NCBI RefSeq assembly: GCF_004521965.1 | Contig: NZ_SDGK01000092.1 | Span: 1 to 64,000, forward strand | DNA: 64,000 nt | Direction: 5' to 3' | Source of the DNA: Weissella cibaria | Lineage (GTDB): Bacteria > Bacillota > Bacilli > Lactobacillales > Lactobacillaceae | Shown here: piece after piece, positions 62,162-64,000 of the stretch | Position numbering within the stretch: position 1 is the stretch's first letter | Layout of the letters: every line of letters starts with the position of its first letter | Made by a program: the position numbers and the translations under genes | The notes under the pieces: model-generated | Databases searched by the model: none | Told to the model about the DNA's origin: nothing | Seen by the model: only the letters and a program-made list of their open reading frames with translations

Positions 62162-63547
62162 TTAAATATCCGCGTACGTGTGCCGGTGCTTTGCTTTAAC
62201 ATAGTAAGCCAAATAGCAGAAACCTATGAACGGCACCATATAATACAGCGCCATCCGTTGTGTTGGATCAAATATAATCAACACACACGACAAGAAGCTC
62301 AGAATGAAGGCAGCCCACGGCACAACTGGAAACCAAGGGGTCTTAAACGTCAACTCATCAACCGTGTGCCCCGTCGCCAACCAGTTCTGTCGGAAGCGAA
62401 TTTGTGAGTATGCAATCGCCATCCAGACCACGACCACCGCTAAACCAGAAATAGAAACAAGGACCAAATAAACCGTCGAGGCGGCGAACACACTTGATAA
62501 CAGCGCTAAAATACCACCCACCATCGACAACGACAATGCGATTAACGGTGTCCCACGATGATTCGTCTGGGCCACTTTTGGAGAAATCATGCCCTCGTTG
62601 CCTAATGACCATAACATGCGTGTCGATGCGTAAAGGCCTGAATTAGCGGCTGATAAAATCGCGGTCAATACAACAAAATTCATGATATCACCGGCGAACG
62701 GCAAACCGATTTGATTAAACACCAAGACGAACGGGCTTTGACTAACCCCAGCATTTTGCCAAGGAATCAGCGCAGCCATGACCGTAATACTGCCAACAAA
62801 GAAAATAATTAACCGGGCCAAGGTTGTGTGAATCGCTTTAGGAATTGTATGCGCCGGATTCTTCGTTTCACCCGCGGTCACCCCAATCAACTCAGTTCCC
62901 GAGAACGCAAAATTAACGGTCAGCATCGTCGTGAAAACACCGGCGATACCTTTGGGAAACCAGCCATCTTTCGTTAAATTGGTTAACCCAGGCGCGTATG
63001 AATAACCATGAATTGGAATAATACCACAAATTGCTAACAAGCCGATCACAATGAAGCCAATAATCGCAATGACCTTAACACTCGAAAACCAAAACTCAGC
63101 TTCGGCAAAAATGCGTACTGACAAGGCATTAGTCACAAAAATCACAGCCATGAAAAGTAAACTCCATAACCAGACTGGTGTCCCTTTAAACCAATTCTGC
63201 ATAATTAACCCGGCTGCTGTAAACTCAGAACCTAACGCAACCGTCCAGGTTAACCAGTATAAAATCGCGATAGTAAATCCCGTTGCTGGACCAATAAAAC
63301 GCGTTGCATAAACGTGAAACGAACCGGTTTCGGGCATTGCAACAGATAATTCGCCCAAACATAACATCACCAAATACACCACGAGTGCTCCCAGCCCATA
63401 CGCTAAAATGGTGCCAATTGGCCCTGCCTGGTGAATTGTGTAACCTGAACTCAAGAACAATCCCGTTCCGATGACACCACCTAGAGAAATCATCAATAAA
63501 TGCCGGGCGGACATTTCTCGATGCAAGCCTGTATGATTTTCCGACAT
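62162..63547 (-). CDS. mmuP: S-methylmethionine/amino-acid permease (AAT family)
   Basis: 461 residues with about 12 membrane helices. The AAT family signature [20 protein letters not shown] and [20 protein letters not shown] are present. The start at 63547 has GGAGGT 8 nt upstream; a five-codon extension is rejected. It is divergent from mmuM, whose substrate would be S-methylmethionine, so MmuP is the most probable identity. A general amino-acid permease remains possible. Confidence 0.82.
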   Translation of the reverse strand: MSENHTGLHREMSARHLLMISLGGVIGTGLFLSSGYTIHQAGPIGTILAYGLGALVVYLVMLCLGELSVAMPETGSFHVYATRFIGPATGFTIAILYWLTWTVALGSEFTAAGLIMQNWFKGTPVWLWSLLFMAVIFVTNALSVRIFAEAEFWFSSVKVIAIIGFIVIGLLAICGIIPIHGYSYAPGLTNLTKDGWFPKGIAGVFTTMLTVNFAFSGTELIGVTAGETKNPAHTIPKAIHTTLARLIIFFVGSITVMAALIPWQNAGVSQSPFVLVFNQIGLPFAGDIMNFVVLTAILSAANSGLYASTRMLWSLGNEGMISPKVAQTNHRGTPLIALSLSMVGGILALLSSVFAASTVYLVLVSISGLAVVVVWMAIAYSQIRFRQNWLATGHTVDELTFKTPWFPVVPWAAFILSFLSCVLIIFDPTQRMALYYMVPFIGFCYLAYYVKAKHRHTYADI

Positions 63548-63654
63548 ATTAACTACCTCCAACGTTTTATTGTGTTTAAATTACAAAAGAATTAGAATTA
63601 ACTCATATATAATGCAATATTACTAACAAATAAGCAATACGGACGGTAAAATTC

Positions 63655-64000
63655 ATGACAGATCTTATCTCAGAAAACATTCAGCAGAACGGTCATCTGG
63701 TTCTTGATGGCGCAATGGCCACAGAACTTGAAAAGCGTGGCATTGCAACAAACACTGCACTTTGGTCGGCAACAGCCCTACGTGACAATCCACAGGCTAT
63801 CATTAACGTTCACACCAGTTATTTCAAGGCAGGGGGTGATGTTGCAATCACTAACTCGTATCAAGCAAACGTGCCTGCATTTGAAGCAGCGGGCTATACA
63901 ACTGACGAAGCTGAGGAAATGATCACGGCTAGCGCGACATTAGCTATTAAAGCGCGCCAAGCGTACTATGATGGTCTCTCAAAAAATGACCGATTACGAC
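63655..64000 (+). CDS. mmuM: Homocysteine S-methyltransferase (partial, runs off the window)
   Basis: The first 115 codons are visible. MTDLISENIQQNGHLVLDGA MATELEKRGI contains the N-terminal DGAMATELE motif; GGDVAITNSYQANVPAF is the second family signature. The zinc cysteines lie beyond the window. It transfers methyl from S-methylmethionine to homocysteine to make methionine. It is divergent from mmuP across a gap of about 107 nt. It supplies methionine for metK in this window. Confidence 0.92.
   Translation, partial: MTDLISENIQQNGHLVLDGAMATELEKRGIATNTALWSATALRDNPQAIINVHTSYFKAGGDVAITNSYQANVPAFEAAGYTTDEAEEMITASATLAIKARQAYYDGLSKNDRLR

Noticed and set aside
1-64000. CRISPR arrays and rRNA genes
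   Set aside because: No regularly spaced repeats of 24-40 bp with unique spacers and no rRNA-like sequence were seen on either strand.

Overview
The window looks like chromosomal DNA of a low-to-moderate GC lactic acid bacterium. The best guess is a heterofermentative member of the Leuconostoc/Weissella branch of Lactobacillaceae, probably Weissella. This is an inference from protein flavour and gene content: zwf and gnd for the phosphogluconate route, a RexAB-type addA/addB pair, an S-box metK leader, a FemX-type peptidoglycan transferase, cre-like boxes and LPXTG surface-protein remnants. No species-level marker such as rRNA is present. Most housekeeping genes lie on the minus strand, so minus is probably the leading strand. 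There is no rRNA, CRISPR array, transposase or prophage module. There is one tRNA, Arg(CCU).

Layout. 0-1.3 kb: rpsF-ssb-rpsR operon (minus). 1.4-2.9 kb: a broken LPXTG/MucBP adhesin (plus). 3-8.1 kb: nucleoside hydrolase, prs, glmU, purR and a Nudix hydrolase (minus), with PurBox-like sites before purR. 8.2-14 kb: zwf, glpK, an MFS exporter and a Zn alcohol dehydrogenase. 14.1-21.7 kb: addA/addB and a 36-codon small ORF. 21.8-29.6 kb: pepV, a SteT-like amino-acid permease behind a leader-peptide attenuator, gnd, an old-yellow-enzyme reductase with a coupled small gene, a Cys/Met-metabolism PLP enzyme and a 45-residue small protein. 29.7-40.9 kb: corA, femX, a phased DnaA-box cluster, a MurJ/YtgP-like flippase, tRNA-Arg, a glycosyltransferase, leuS, a PAP2 phosphatase, a degenerate methyltransferase and an rlmCD-type rRNA methyltransferase.

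41-47.4 kb is an eroding accessory region. It holds a coiled-coil gene with an internal TGA, an internally deleted GH1 beta-glucosidase, a gene with four in-frame stops and a broken membrane glycerophosphodiesterase. Among these sits an intact AAA/DUF4143 ATPase behind three palindromes spaced exactly 39 bp apart. 47.5-53.2 kb returns to core genes: metK under a SAM riboswitch, a coiled-coil/DUF2325-like protein, map and an LCP cell-wall ligase. 53.3-56.6 kb holds a two-component system with an accessory membrane protein, then msrA. 57-58.3 kb is a second decayed sugar locus: a PTS IIB-like protein lacking its catalytic Cys, an AraC fragment fused to a GPH transporter fragment, and cre sites. 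It is followed by an intact AraC regulator, pepN and the divergent mmuP/mmuM pair cut by the window end.

The strongest unexpected signals are regulatory. (1) A 30-codon leader peptide with six consecutive Asn codons precedes a perfect antiterminator/terminator switch in front of the SteT-like permease. (2) The same direct repeat (GATACAA-N4-GATACAA-N8-TATGMT) lies in front of the two-component operon and the LCP gene. (3) Helically phased DnaA boxes lie far from any dnaA gene. (4) Three 39-bp-spaced operators precede the DUF4143 ATPase. (5) corA has an apparently leaderless promoter.
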